NCBI GenBank assembly: GCA_015662405.1
Contig: DQUE01000143.1
Location: 1 to 6,325 of the forward strand
Length of the DNA: 6,325 bases
Source: Sulfurimonas autotrophica
GTDB taxonomy: Bacteria > Campylobacterota > Campylobacteria > Campylobacterales > Sulfurimonadaceae
Direction of reading: 5' to 3'
Shown: positions 1-6,054 of the stretch, piece by piece
Layout of the letters: each line of letters begins with the position of its first letter
Position numbering within the stretch: the stretch's first letter is position 1
Notes under the pieces: model-generated
Databases searched by the model: none
The model's input: only the letters and a program-made list of their open reading frames with translations
What the model was told of the DNA's origin: nothing
Made by a program: the position numbers and the translations under genes

Positions 1-234
1 AATTATTTACTTCAAGATATCCAAGAGAGTGAATTGATGGATATAATGCAACAGTACTTTTTGAAAAATATGGGTTCTCATAGTGATTATAGAAACTTTC
101 TCTATCTTTATGAAGTCCCGCTTATTAAGGCAGGATTAAAAAAGTATAAATCTCAAGTACAGTTAGCTGAAAGTCTAGGTTTAAATAGAAATACATTAAG
201 AAAAAAAATAATAGAAAATAAAAAATATCTATAG
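1..234 (+). CDS. Fis-family helix-turn-helix DNA-binding protein (N-terminus may be cut by window edge)
   Basis: This is a small DNA-binding protein with a Fis-type C-terminal helix-turn-helix. The frame is open from base 1 and gives 77 residues before TAA. The last ~40 residues follow the Fis pattern: a helix beginning YEVPLIKAGLKKY, then QLAESLGLNRNTLRKKI, close to the QTRAALMMGINRGTLRKKL segment of E. coli Fis. The preceding helical stretch (about residues 12-38) also aligns with the Fis core, so a free-standing Fis-like protein is more likely than the tail of a sigma-54 activator. The true start is unsettled. ATG at 37 has an AAGAGAG-like ribosome site about 7 bases upstream, but no stop blocks an upstream start outside the window. 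It lies 9 bases before fabD and probably shares its transcript. Targets are unknown; a nucleoid-associated or local regulatory role is inference. Confidence 0.8.
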   Translation, partial: NYLLQDIQESELMDIMQQYFLKNMGSHSDYRNFLYLYEVPLIKAGLKKYKSQVQLAESLGLNRNTLRKKIIENKKYL

Positions 235-243
235 GAAAAAAAT

Positions 244-1182
244 ATGAAAAAAATAGCGATGATATTTGCAGGACAAGGCTCCCAAGCAGTTGGTATGGGA
301 AAAGAGTTTTATGATAATTCAGAACTTGCACGTGAAATGTTTGCAAAAGCGGGTGAAAGAATAGGAGTGGATTTTCAAGAAATTATTTTTGAAGAGAATG
401 AAAAATTAGGACAAACGGCCTTTACGCAACCTGCTATTTTACTTGTTCAAATGATAGCATACAGACTTTTTAAAGAGGCATGTCCGGATGTAAAAGCTGA
501 GCTTTTTTTAGGCCACTCGTTAGGTGAATTTTCAGCTTTATGTGCAGCAGGTGCTATTGATTATGTTGATGCAATTGCACTTGTTCATAAGCGAGGTGCT
601 TTTATGCAAGAGGCATGTGACACGGTTGAAGCAGGAATGATGGCGATTGTAGGTCTTGATGATTCTTCTGTTGAGAAAATATGTACTCAGGCACAAAATG
701 AAGGGAAAAAAGTATGGCCAGCAAATTACAATCAAGATGGACAACTTGTTGTTGCAGGTATGAAGTCTGATTTGGTTTCATTAGAGCAGACTTTTAAAGA
801 TGCGGGTGCAAAAAGAGCACTTCTGTTGAATATGTCTGTAGCTTCACACTGTGATATATTAGCTCCTGCTCAAGAACCTCTACAAGAGTTACTGCAAAAA
901 TATATTACTGATACCTTTGAAGCTCCAGTGATTTCAAACGTAACAACTAAGCCTTATAGTACACAAGCAGATGCAGTGGAGTTATTAAAAGAGCAGTTGG
1001 TAAAACCTGTAAAATATAAACAATCAATTCAGGCAATAGCACCTGATGTAGATATGGCAATAGAGTTTGGAAACGGTGTTGTTTTAAAAGGACTCAATAG
1101 AAGAATTGCCAAAGATTTAAAAACACTTAATATATCAGATATGGCATCTTTACAAAAAGTGAAAGAGGAAGTCTGCTCCTAA
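244..1182 (+). CDS. fabD: Malonyl-CoA:ACP transacylase (FabD)
   Basis: FabD moves the malonyl group from malonyl-CoA to acyl carrier protein, supplying the extender unit for type II fatty acid synthesis in the cytoplasm. The 312 residues match the usual length (about 309 in E. coli). The N-terminus carries FAGQGSQ (8-14), and the nucleophile elbow GHSLGEFSA places the catalytic serine at Ser92. Arg117 (RGAFM), which binds the malonyl carboxylate, keeps the E. coli numbering. His202 in SVASHC is the catalytic histidine, and Gln251 matches the oxyanion-side glutamine. The ATG is preceded by AGGA at 233-236 with 7-base spacing. The gene sits outside any visible fab cluster, between a Fis-like gene and a nitrilase. 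All key residues are present and nothing suggests damage. Confidence 0.97.
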   Translation: MKKIAMIFAGQGSQAVGMGKEFYDNSELAREMFAKAGERIGVDFQEIIFEENEKLGQTAFTQPAILLVQMIAYRLFKEACPDVKAELFLGHSLGEFSALCAAGAIDYVDAIALVHKRGAFMQEACDTVEAGMMAIVGLDDSSVEKICTQAQNEGKKVWPANYNQDGQLVVAGMKSDLVSLEQTFKDAGAKRALLLNMSVASHCDILAPAQEPLQELLQKYITDTFEAPVISNVTTKPYSTQADAVELLKEQLVKPVKYKQSIQAIAPDVDMAIEFGNGVVLKGLNRRIAKDLKTLNISDMASLQKVKEEVCS

Positions 1183-1183
1183 T

Positions 1184-1906
1184 ATGAGAGTGACACTAGC
1201 ACAAACTTCACCGAAGCTAAATCGTACAAATCTGCAAGATGCTATTACATGTATAAATAGTGTGAAGGAGAGTTCAGATCTTATTGTTTTTCCTGAACTC
1301 TCTTTAAGCGGATATCTACTGCAAGATAAGCTTTTTGAAGATGCCTGGTCTTTGGATGAATTGAGCCTATTTGAAACATTAAGTAAAGATATTGACATTG
1401 TCATTGGTGCTGCATTACGAGATGGTGATGTTTTTAGAAATATGGGACTTTACTATAGCAATGGAAAACTTATCTCTAAACATATCAAAGTGCATTTACC
1501 TAATTATGGGATGTTTGAAGAGGCACGCTATTTTGAAGGTGGAGATACATTTGAAGTTTTTAGTGTACATGCTAAAAAGGTCTCGATGCTTATATGCGAA
1601 GATTTATGGCATAAGGGTGTGCATGAAGAGTTAATAGAGCTCAATCCTGATTTTATTATAGTGCTTGTGGCATCACCGGCACGCGGATTTAATGAAAATT
1701 CTTTAGAGATACAAGAGAAGTGGTATAAAATCATTACAACTGTTGCAAAAGAGTGTGATGCAAAACTTCTTTTTGTAAACCGTGTAGGCTTTGAAGATGG
1801 TTTAGGTTTTTGGGGTGGTAGCTGTGTTGTTGATAATGATGGAACTATCATACAGCAACTTCCTCTGTTTCAAGAAGCGCTCCAAACATTTACAATAGAG
1901 GAATAG
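1184..1906 (+). CDS. Stand-alone nitrilase-superfamily amidase resembling the NAD synthetase glutaminase domain
   Basis: This is a carbon-nitrogen hydrolase of 240 residues with a full Glu-Lys-Cys triad. Glu38 lies in VFPELSLSGY, Lys102 in KVHLPNYGMFEEARYFEGG, and Cys138 in LICEDLW. The LPNYGxFxExRYFxxGD and ICEDLW signatures, with FWGGSCVVDNDG near the C-terminus, are characteristic of the N-terminal glutamine amidase domain of glutamine-dependent NAD synthetase (NadE). The ATP-binding synthetase half (SGGxDS) is absent, since the protein ends at about the domain boundary. In Campylobacter and Helicobacter, as I recall, NadE is the short ammonia-type enzyme, so this protein may hydrolyse glutamine or another amide separately, or feed ammonia to NadE; that is inference. 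The ATG is 1 base after the fabD stop. The nearest purine-rich ribosome site (AGAGGA, 1164-1169) is rather far upstream at 14 bases, so coupling to fabD translation is plausible. The substrate is not established. Confidence 0.88.
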   Translation: MRVTLAQTSPKLNRTNLQDAITCINSVKESSDLIVFPELSLSGYLLQDKLFEDAWSLDELSLFETLSKDIDIVIGAALRDGDVFRNMGLYYSNGKLISKHIKVHLPNYGMFEEARYFEGGDTFEVFSVHAKKVSMLICEDLWHKGVHEELIELNPDFIIVLVASPARGFNENSLEIQEKWYKIITTVAKECDAKLLFVNRVGFEDGLGFWGGSCVVDNDGTIIQQLPLFQEALQTFTIEE

Positions 1907-1908
1907 AT

Positions 1909-2601
1909 ATGAAAATAGCAATTATGGGTGCAATGCCTGAAGAGATAGCACCGATATTAGAAAAAGTCAAAGAGTATAAAACAATAGAGTATGCAGGAAA
2001 TAGATATTATGAAGCAAGTTATAAAGGAGTGGAATTAGTAATTGCCTATTCAAAAATAGGAAAAGTTTTCTCTACGCTAACTGCAACTACAATGTGTGCA
2101 TATTTCGGTGCACAAAAGCTTCTGTTTTCAGGTGTTGCAGGAGCAATATCTTCAAAGTTAAAAGTTGGTGATTTAATTGTAGCAACAAAACTTGCACAGC
2201 ATGATTTGGATATTTCTGCTTTTGGGCACCCTTTTGGATATGTGCCTGAGGGTGCCGTGTATGTTGAGGCAGATAAGGAGCTTATTGGACTTGCAAAAGA
2301 GGTTGCAAAGGAGATGGGCAAACCTTTACAAGAAGGTATTATTGCAACTGGTGATCAGTTTGTGGCAGATGAAAAGAGAAAAAACTGGATTGGTAAAACA
2401 TTTCATGCAGATGCATTAGAGATGGAGGGTGCAAGTGTTGCTGTTGTTTGTGATGCTTTAGACGTGCCATTTTTTATACTACGTGCCATTAGTGATGCTG
2501 CAGATATGGATGCAAGTTTCTCTTTTGATGAGTTTTTAGAGACGAGCGCAGTTGAGTCTGCTGAATTTGTTATGAAAATGGTAGATAAGCTTGTCTGTTA
2601 A
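1909..2601 (+). CDS. mtnN: 5'-methylthioadenosine/S-adenosylhomocysteine nucleosidase (MTAN; probable aminofutalosine nucleosidase)
   Basis: MTAN cleaves the N-glycosidic bond of methylthioadenosine and S-adenosylhomocysteine, releasing adenine and recycling products of SAM use. In Campylobacterota the same enzyme is known to cleave 6-amino-6-deoxyfutalosine in the alternative menaquinone pathway (MqnB role), so it may be important for respiration. The 230 residues match the family length. The N-terminus MKIAIMGAMPEE gives the catalytic-base-side Glu12. SGVAGAI (74-80) lies in the nucleoside site, ATGDQFV (146-152) is typical, and Glu173 in ALEMEGASVA contacts ribose. Asp196 in RAISDAAD is the catalytic acid protonating adenine. 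AGAGGA at 1897-1902, inside the nitrilase end, is a good ribosome site 6 bases before the ATG. The gap to the nitrilase is 2 bases, and the next gene starts within this one. The exact in vivo substrate preference cannot be read from sequence. Confidence 0.96.
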   Translation: MKIAIMGAMPEEIAPILEKVKEYKTIEYAGNRYYEASYKGVELVIAYSKIGKVFSTLTATTMCAYFGAQKLLFSGVAGAISSKLKVGDLIVATKLAQHDLDISAFGHPFGYVPEGAVYVEADKELIGLAKEVAKEMGKPLQEGIIATGDQFVADEKRKNWIGKTFHADALEMEGASVAVVCDALDVPFFILRAISDAADMDASFSFDEFLETSAVESAEFVMKMVDKLVC

Positions 2602-3358
2602 AATTTCTAAAAAAATCATGTCCAAGCTTGGCAAAACGAATGCTGAATTTCAGTTGATAGAAGAGGGTGATAAGATTCTTGTTGGACTAAGTGGTGGAAA
2701 AGATTCATTGACAATGATTCATGCAATGAAAGAACAACAGCGTCGTGCCCCTTTTGATTTTGAATTTATTGCTGTGACAGTTGGGTATGGCATGGGTGAA
2801 AATTTTGAAAAACTCTCTGCACACTGCAAAGAACATGGCATAGAGCATATAGTAAAAGAGACGCAGACTTATGATTTAGCAAAAGAGAAAATTCGTAAAA
2901 ACTCCTCTTTTTGCTCTTTCTTTTCCCGTATGAGACGAGGTTATCTCTATAGTGTTGCCAAAGAGCTTGGGTGCAATAAGGTAGCACTTGGACACCATAT
3001 GGATGATGCAGCAGAGAGTTTTTTTATGAATTTTATATACAATGGACAGATGCGAACTCTTGCGCCAAAATATAGAGCGCAAAATGGGCTTATTGTTATT
3101 CGTCCTCTCATTCAAATGCGTGAGCGACAACTGCGTGCTTTTGTAGAGGATAATGGCATTGAAGCTATAGGCGATGAAGCCTGTCCTGCAATGCGTTTTG
3201 ATGTGAAAATGCCCTATGCAAGAGCAGAGATGAAAGAGATGCTTGCATCAATGGAAAAAGAGCATCCACAACTTTTCACATCGCTCAATGCTGCCTTTAA
3301 AAATATATCTGTTGATAGTTTTTTTATGACTGAGCGTGAGGCTTTTGATCATAAATAA
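2591..3358 (+). CDS. TtcA-like PP-loop ATPase (putative tRNA thiolation enzyme) with an altered CxxC motif
   Basis: This is an N-type ATP pyrophosphatase of the TtcA/TilS group, 255 residues. The PP-loop SGGKDS is at 34-39, followed by ALGHHMDDAAESFFMN (132-147) and IRPLIQMRERQLR (170-182), both characteristic of TtcA. TtcA makes 2-thiocytidine at tRNA position 32, using a [4Fe-4S] cluster held by three cysteines (122, 125 and 222 in E. coli). Here the CSLCSRLRRG equivalent reads CSFFSRMRRG: Cys108 is kept and the second cysteine is Phe111. Cys198 (DEACPAM) probably matches the third. The start is TTG at 2591, overlapping mtnN by 11 bases. It keeps the VKISKKIMSKLGKTN segment, which resembles the N-terminus I recall for the Campylobacter homologue. 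The internal ATG at 2618 would lose part of it and has no better ribosome site. The 3' end overlaps the RDD gene on the other strand. Family membership is firm; the exact tRNA target is not. Confidence 0.85.
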   Translation: MSVKISKKIMSKLGKTNAEFQLIEEGDKILVGLSGGKDSLTMIHAMKEQQRRAPFDFEFIAVTVGYGMGENFEKLSAHCKEHGIEHIVKETQTYDLAKEKIRKNSSFCSFFSRMRRGYLYSVAKELGCNKVALGHHMDDAAESFFMNFIYNGQMRTLAPKYRAQNGLIVIRPLIQMRERQLRAFVEDNGIEAIGDEACPAMRFDVKMPYARAEMKEMLASMEKEHPQLFTSLNAAFKNISVDSFFMTEREAFDHK

Positions 3359-3827
3359 CGGCAGTTCTTGCAATGAAATCATGGAGTCCTCTTTTGTCTT
3401 TTCTCAAAGCCACCATGAAAAACCCTATACCAAATAGAAGAAGTGAAGGTATATAGGCTAAAGAGCGGGTAATTGCTTGTTTGTTCGTTATCTCTTTATA
3501 GGTAGTGGCGTCAACGATTTTTATATTGAAGAATCTTTTTCCAGGTGTCGCTCCTTGCCATCTGTTCCAAAAAATGATTGTTACAAGAAGGAGTGAAAAC
3601 TCAAAAACCAACTCCCATGTAAAAGATGTTTGCGGTTGCGTGTCGAGTGCATGTGGATTACCACTCATAGCCAATTGTATGTTTTGTTGGTATTGTGCAA
3701 AATCAAACCAATTGCCATCACTTACAAAATAGACAATAATTCCAATAGGCAGAGCTACAAAAAGAGTGTCTAAAAAAGAGGCAAAAAAGCGAATCCAAAA
3801 ACCAGCATATTTTACTTCTTTTGGCAT
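3324..3827 (-). CDS. RDD-family integral membrane protein
   Basis: This small inner-membrane protein of 167 residues belongs to the RDD family, named for conserved Arg and Asp residues. The N-terminal YAGFWIRFFASFLDTLFV carries Arg13 and Asp20, followed by a first membrane segment (about 16-35). A polar loop of roughly 35 residues leads to a second segment (about 71-88). The family signature GATPGKRFFNIKIVD is at 92-106, and a third segment spans about 123-140. The C-terminal RGLHDFIARTAV (146-157) holds the last conserved Asp150. The ATG at 3825-3827 is preceded by AAGGA with about 6-base spacing. Some RDD proteins have been linked to ion or solute transport, but most are uncharacterised and no substrate can be read here. 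It lies downstream of guaB, after a 120-base gap, and its last 35 bases overlap the convergent PP-loop gene. Confidence 0.9.
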   Translation of the reverse strand: MPKEVKYAGFWIRFFASFLDTLFVALPIGIIVYFVSDGNWFDFAQYQQNIQLAMSGNPHALDTQPQTSFTWELVFEFSLLLVTIIFWNRWQGATPGKRFFNIKIVDATTYKEITNKQAITRSLAYIPSLLLFGIGFFMVALRKDKRGLHDFIARTAVIYDQKPHAQS

Positions 3828-3840
3828 TTTATATCCTTAT

Positions 3841-3865
3841 TTTATTAAAACGCTACTTTATTAAA
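3841..3865. repeat. Tandem pair of 9-base TTTATTAAA sites
   Basis: TTTATTAAA occurs at 3841-3849 and again at 3857-3865, 16 bases apart start to start. Each copy is symmetric around its central base. The pair sits 14-38 bases upstream of the RDD gene start, where a promoter or operator would lie. TTTAAT, read on the - strand in either copy, could also serve as a weak -10 box. In DNA this AT-rich, chance is a real alternative. Confidence 0.35.
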
Positions 3866-3920
3866 CACAAAAAATAGATAGATCTAAAATCTCTCTTGAA
3901 AAGTATGAACTGTGTGTCTA

Positions 3921-3945
3921 TACTAAAGAGTAATCCCCTTTAGTA
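3921..3945 (-). terminator. Hairpin just after the guaB stop (weak terminator or processing stem)
   Basis: TACTAAAG (3921-3928) and CTTTAGTA (3938-3945) form a perfect 8-base-pair stem with a 9-base loop. The stem begins 2 bases beyond the guaB stop codon on the - strand. It is low in GC and is not followed by a T-run on the - strand, so it does not match a classic intrinsic terminator. It may slow or protect the guaB transcript end, with some read-through into the RDD gene. Confidence 0.4.
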
Positions 3946-3947
3946 GC

Positions 3948-5393
3948 TTACACATGGTAGTTTGGTGCTTCTTGTGTAATAATTACATCATGCACATGAG
4001 ACTCTTTGAGACCTGCTGATGTGATCTCAACAAACTCTGCTTTTTCCCAAAATGCTTCTATGTTTTCACTTCCACAATATCCCATAGAAGAGCGAAGTCC
4101 ACCCATCATTTGATGGACTATTCCTGCGATACTTCCACGAAATGGTACACGACCTTCAATTCCTTCAGGAACAAGCTTATCAGCTGCTGTTCCTTCTTGG
4201 AAGTATCTGTCATTACTTCCTTTTTGCATCGCACCAATACTACCCATTCCACGGTATGATTTGTATTGACGTCCTTGAAACATAATAGTCTCACCTGGAG
4301 ACTCTTCAGTACCTGCTAAAAGTGAACCTGCCATAACAGCACTTGCACCTACTGCAAGCGCTTTTGCAATATCTCCAGAGTACTTAATGCCTCCATCAGC
4401 AATAACAGGAATACCGTGAGGACGAGCAACTTCTGCACACTCGTCAATCGCAGAAATTTGTGGGACTCCAACACCTGCAACTATACGTGTCGTACAGATA
4501 GAACCAGGACCAATTCCAACCTTAACAGCATCTGCTCCAGCCTCTATAAGTGCTAGTACTGCCTCTTTTGTTGCAATATTTCCAGCAATAACATCTACTT
4601 CTAAACTCTCTTTGATTGCTTTTACTGTGTCTAAAATACCTTTTGAGTGTCCATGCGCAGAATCAAGTACTAAAACATCAGCACCAGCGCCAACAAGTGC
4701 CTTTGCTCTATCCATCTGTCCAACACCAATGGCTGCACCAACAATCAAGCGACCAAATGCATCTTTGTTTGAATGAGGGTATTCAATACGCTTTTTAATA
4801 TCTTTAATAGTAACAAGACCCTTTAAAAAGCCATCTTTATCTATAATAGGTAGTTTTTCTATTTTATTTTTATGCATAATATCAGCAGCATCATCAAGAG
4901 AGATACCTTTATCTGCAGTGATAAGAGGCATTTTTGTCATAACTTCATCCGCACGTTTGCACATATCTTTTTCAAATCGCATATCACGATTTGTTAAAAT
5001 TCCAAGCAGTTTATTATGTCCATCTACAACAGGAACACCAGAGATTTTAAACTCTTTCATGAGAGCTTCTGCATCTGCTAATGTAGCATCAGGATGAACA
5101 TAAATTGGGTCAATGATGATTCCGCTTTCAGATTTTTTTACTTTTTTCACTTGTTTACATTGTGTCTCTATATCCATATTTTTATGAATGATACCAATAC
5201 CGCCAAGTCTAGCCATAGCAATGGCAGCACGATATTCTGTTACAGTATCCATAGCAGCTGAAACCATAGGAATTTTTAGGCTGATGTTACGAGTCAGTTT
5301 TGTTTCAAGTGAGACCTCTTTTGGTAAAACTTCAGAGTATTTGGGTACTAAAAGTACATCTTCGAATGTTAAAGCGCGTTTACGAATTCTCAT
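3948..5393 (-). CDS. guaB: Inosine-5'-monophosphate dehydrogenase (IMPDH)
   Basis: IMPDH oxidises IMP to XMP with NAD+, the committed step of guanine nucleotide synthesis, in the cytoplasm. The protein has 481 residues, typical for bacterial IMPDH (488 in E. coli). The N-terminus ALTFEDVLLVP and the SAAMDTVTE segment (45-53) open the TIM barrel. Two CBS domains are inserted at roughly 93-145 and 150-205; elsewhere in the family these sense ATP/GTP. LDSAHGHS (243-250) and AGNIAT (270-275) follow. The catalytic loop GIGPGSICTTR places the nucleophile at Cys300. ADGGIKYSGD (332-341) binds the IMP phosphate, and the mobile flap carries the Arg396-Tyr397 pair in NDRYFQ. The ATG is preceded by AAAAGGA with 5-base spacing and a TATAAT box 43 bases upstream, so the gene probably has its own promoter. 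All key residues are intact. Confidence 0.98.
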   Translation of the reverse strand: MRIRKRALTFEDVLLVPKYSEVLPKEVSLETKLTRNISLKIPMVSAAMDTVTEYRAAIAMARLGGIGIIHKNMDIETQCKQVKKVKKSESGIIIDPIYVHPDATLADAEALMKEFKISGVPVVDGHNKLLGILTNRDMRFEKDMCKRADEVMTKMPLITADKGISLDDAADIMHKNKIEKLPIIDKDGFLKGLVTIKDIKKRIEYPHSNKDAFGRLIVGAAIGVGQMDRAKALVGAGADVLVLDSAHGHSKGILDTVKAIKESLEVDVIAGNIATKEAVLALIEAGADAVKVGIGPGSICTTRIVAGVGVPQISAIDECAEVARPHGIPVIADGGIKYSGDIAKALAVGASAVMAGSLLAGTEESPGETIMFQGRQYKSYRGMGSIGAMQKGSNDRYFQEGTAADKLVPEGIEGRVPFRGSIAGIVHQMMGGLRSSMGYCGSENIEAFWEKAEFVEITSAGLKESHVHDVIITQEAPNYHV

Positions 5394-5435
5394 GGGTATC
5401 CTTTTGCAGAGTATAAAAGTATAATAATTTTTTGG

Positions 5436-5441
5436 ATTATA
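5436..5441 (-). promoter_or_regulatory. Candidate guaB promoter -10 box (TATAAT)
   Basis: The - strand reads TATAAT here, a perfect sigma-70 -10 hexamer, predicting a start near 5429 and a leader of about 35 bases before the guaB ATG. There is no clear TTGACA about 17 bases upstream, only T-rich sequence. This fits Campylobacterota promoters, where the -35 box is weakly conserved. The leader is too short for a known riboswitch. Confidence 0.6.
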
Positions 5442-5491
5442 CCTTGTTTGTAGTTAAAAAGAGGTAAAATCCAAAAACCTGCGTTAATGGC

Positions 5492-5507
5492 TGTCCCATT
5501 TTGGACA
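5492..5507. repeat. Inverted repeat TGTCC-N6-GGACA upstream of guaB
   Basis: TGTCC (5492-5496) and GGACA (5503-5507) are perfect inverted copies separated by six bases, CATTTT. The GC-containing arms stand out in an AT-rich gap. The repeat lies about 50 bases upstream of the guaB -10 box and downstream of the hypothetical gene. It could be a dyad operator or a small RNA hairpin. No regulator can be named from the sequence. Confidence 0.4.
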
Positions 5508-5540
5508 TAAAAAGATTGTCTGTGAAAAGGAGAATCTTCT
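5508..5540 (-). terminator. Possible weak terminator after the CxxC hypothetical gene
   Basis: On the - strand AAGATT (5538-5533) pairs with AATCTT (5517-5512), which leads straight into a short T-run (CTTTTTA). The stem is only 6 AT-rich pairs with a 15-base loop; TCT/AGA pairing inside could shorten the loop with a bulge. The layout suits termination of the upstream hypothetical gene, but the stem is weak, so this is tentative. Confidence 0.3.
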
Positions 5541-5577
5541 ATAAAGACATTAAATATATATAGCATGAACAATGGGG

Positions 5578-5591
5578 TAAGTAATTACTTA
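5578..5591. repeat. Perfect 14-base palindrome across the end of the CxxC hypothetical gene
   Basis: TAAGTAATTACTTA is a perfect palindrome with no loop. It spans the stop codon (5585-5587) of the hypothetical gene and adds a TAA-like end on both strands. With no spacer and almost no GC it would not form a good RNA terminator. It could be a protein-binding dyad or chance in AT-rich DNA. Confidence 0.35.
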
Positions 5592-5995
5592 TCCTTTTTT
5601 GGTGATTTCCTGAAAAGATGATAGTTTTCAGCTTCTAACATATCTTCAACATAGCTTGCAACACATTTAGCACAGTTTGTCCAAATACCAGAAGGCAATC
5701 TGACTTCAAGTTTCTTCTTTTCACGTAATTTAATGATTTTTTTAGGAGTTAAAACTTTTGTGACAGGAGCAAAATCAACATCTGTTAAATCAATATCATC
5801 TTTATAAAAAATAGTCTGTTTTTTAAAATTTCCCCATCCTGGAATACCATCTTCTGTATAGGGAACTTCATGCCCATTTTTAAACTTTACCATCATTTTA
5901 TAATGAGAATTTTCAAAAACCTGGGAGACTTTCCCTTTTCCAAATACTAAACCGTAGAGCTTGTCTTTTACTTTTACATTGTCAAAATATGCCAT
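5585..5995 (-). CDS. Uncharacterised protein with SH3/KOW-like N-terminus and CxxC motif
   Basis: I do not recognise a named family for this 136-residue soluble protein. Residues about 7-55 look like a small beta-barrel: VKVKDKLYGLVFGKGKV, then MMVKFKNGHEVPYTEDG. This pattern (entry into FGxGxV, a hydrophobic strand, then FxNGxxxxYTxDG) occurs in short SH3- or KOW-like modules. The middle is acidic (DDIDLTDVD, 66-74). A basic stretch (PKKIIKLREKKK, 84-95) follows, then a Cys-x-x-Cys pair at Cys108 and Cys111 (NCAKC) that could bind metal or be redox active. The tail is lysine rich. No signal peptide or membrane segment is visible. The ATG is preceded by GGAG with 7-base spacing, and a TATAAT box lies 33 bases upstream. 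It sits between gatA and guaB. A nucleic-acid-binding role is only a guess from the basic patch and fold likeness. Confidence 0.85.
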   Translation of the reverse strand: MAYFDNVKVKDKLYGLVFGKGKVSQVFENSHYKMMVKFKNGHEVPYTEDGIPGWGNFKKQTIFYKDDIDLTDVDFAPVTKVLTPKKIIKLREKKKLEVRLPSGIWTNCAKCVASYVEDMLEAENYHLFRKSPKKDK

Positions 5996-6027
5996 TTTCT
6001 TTCTCCATTTATAAAATTTGTCACCTT

Positions 6028-6033
6028 ATTATA
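6028..6033 (-). promoter_or_regulatory. Candidate promoter -10 box for the CxxC hypothetical gene (TATAAT)
   Basis: The - strand carries TATAAT in the 77-base gap between gatA and the hypothetical gene, predicting a start near 6021 and a leader of about 25 bases. No good -35 box is present. The -10 and -35 positions are bracketed by an inverted pair, ATCAAA (6033-6038) and TTTGAT (6051-6056). Confidence 0.5.
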
Positions 6034-6054
6034 TCAAATTTGTATTGCAGTTTG

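Noticed and set aside
1528..1851. 107-codon open frame on the - strand inside the nitrilase gene
   Set aside because: It lies opposite the catalytic region of an intact amidase; its serine- and proline-rich translation is typical of antisense reading.
2876..3130. Long open frame on the - strand inside the PP-loop gene
   Set aside because: It is antisense to a well-supported TtcA-like gene and shows no protein family features; similar antisense frames occur inside nifty conserved genes across the window by codon bias alone.
3290..3324. Possible terminator for the RDD gene within the PP-loop coding sequence
   Set aside because: The only stem visible is 4 base pairs (TATC/GATA) followed by an interrupted T-run, too weak to call.
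5394..5435. Riboswitch or attenuator in the guaB leader
   Set aside because: The predicted leader is only about 35 bases and holds no strong pairing, too short for known purine or guanine-related riboswitches.
5390..5572. A 60-codon open frame on the - strand ending in an ATGA overlap with the guaB start, like a leader peptide
   Set aside because: Its first codon is TTG with no ribosome site, the next ATG (5564-5566) also lacks one, the composition does not suggest a real protein, and the guaB -10 box lies inside it, so the main guaB transcript would not include its start.
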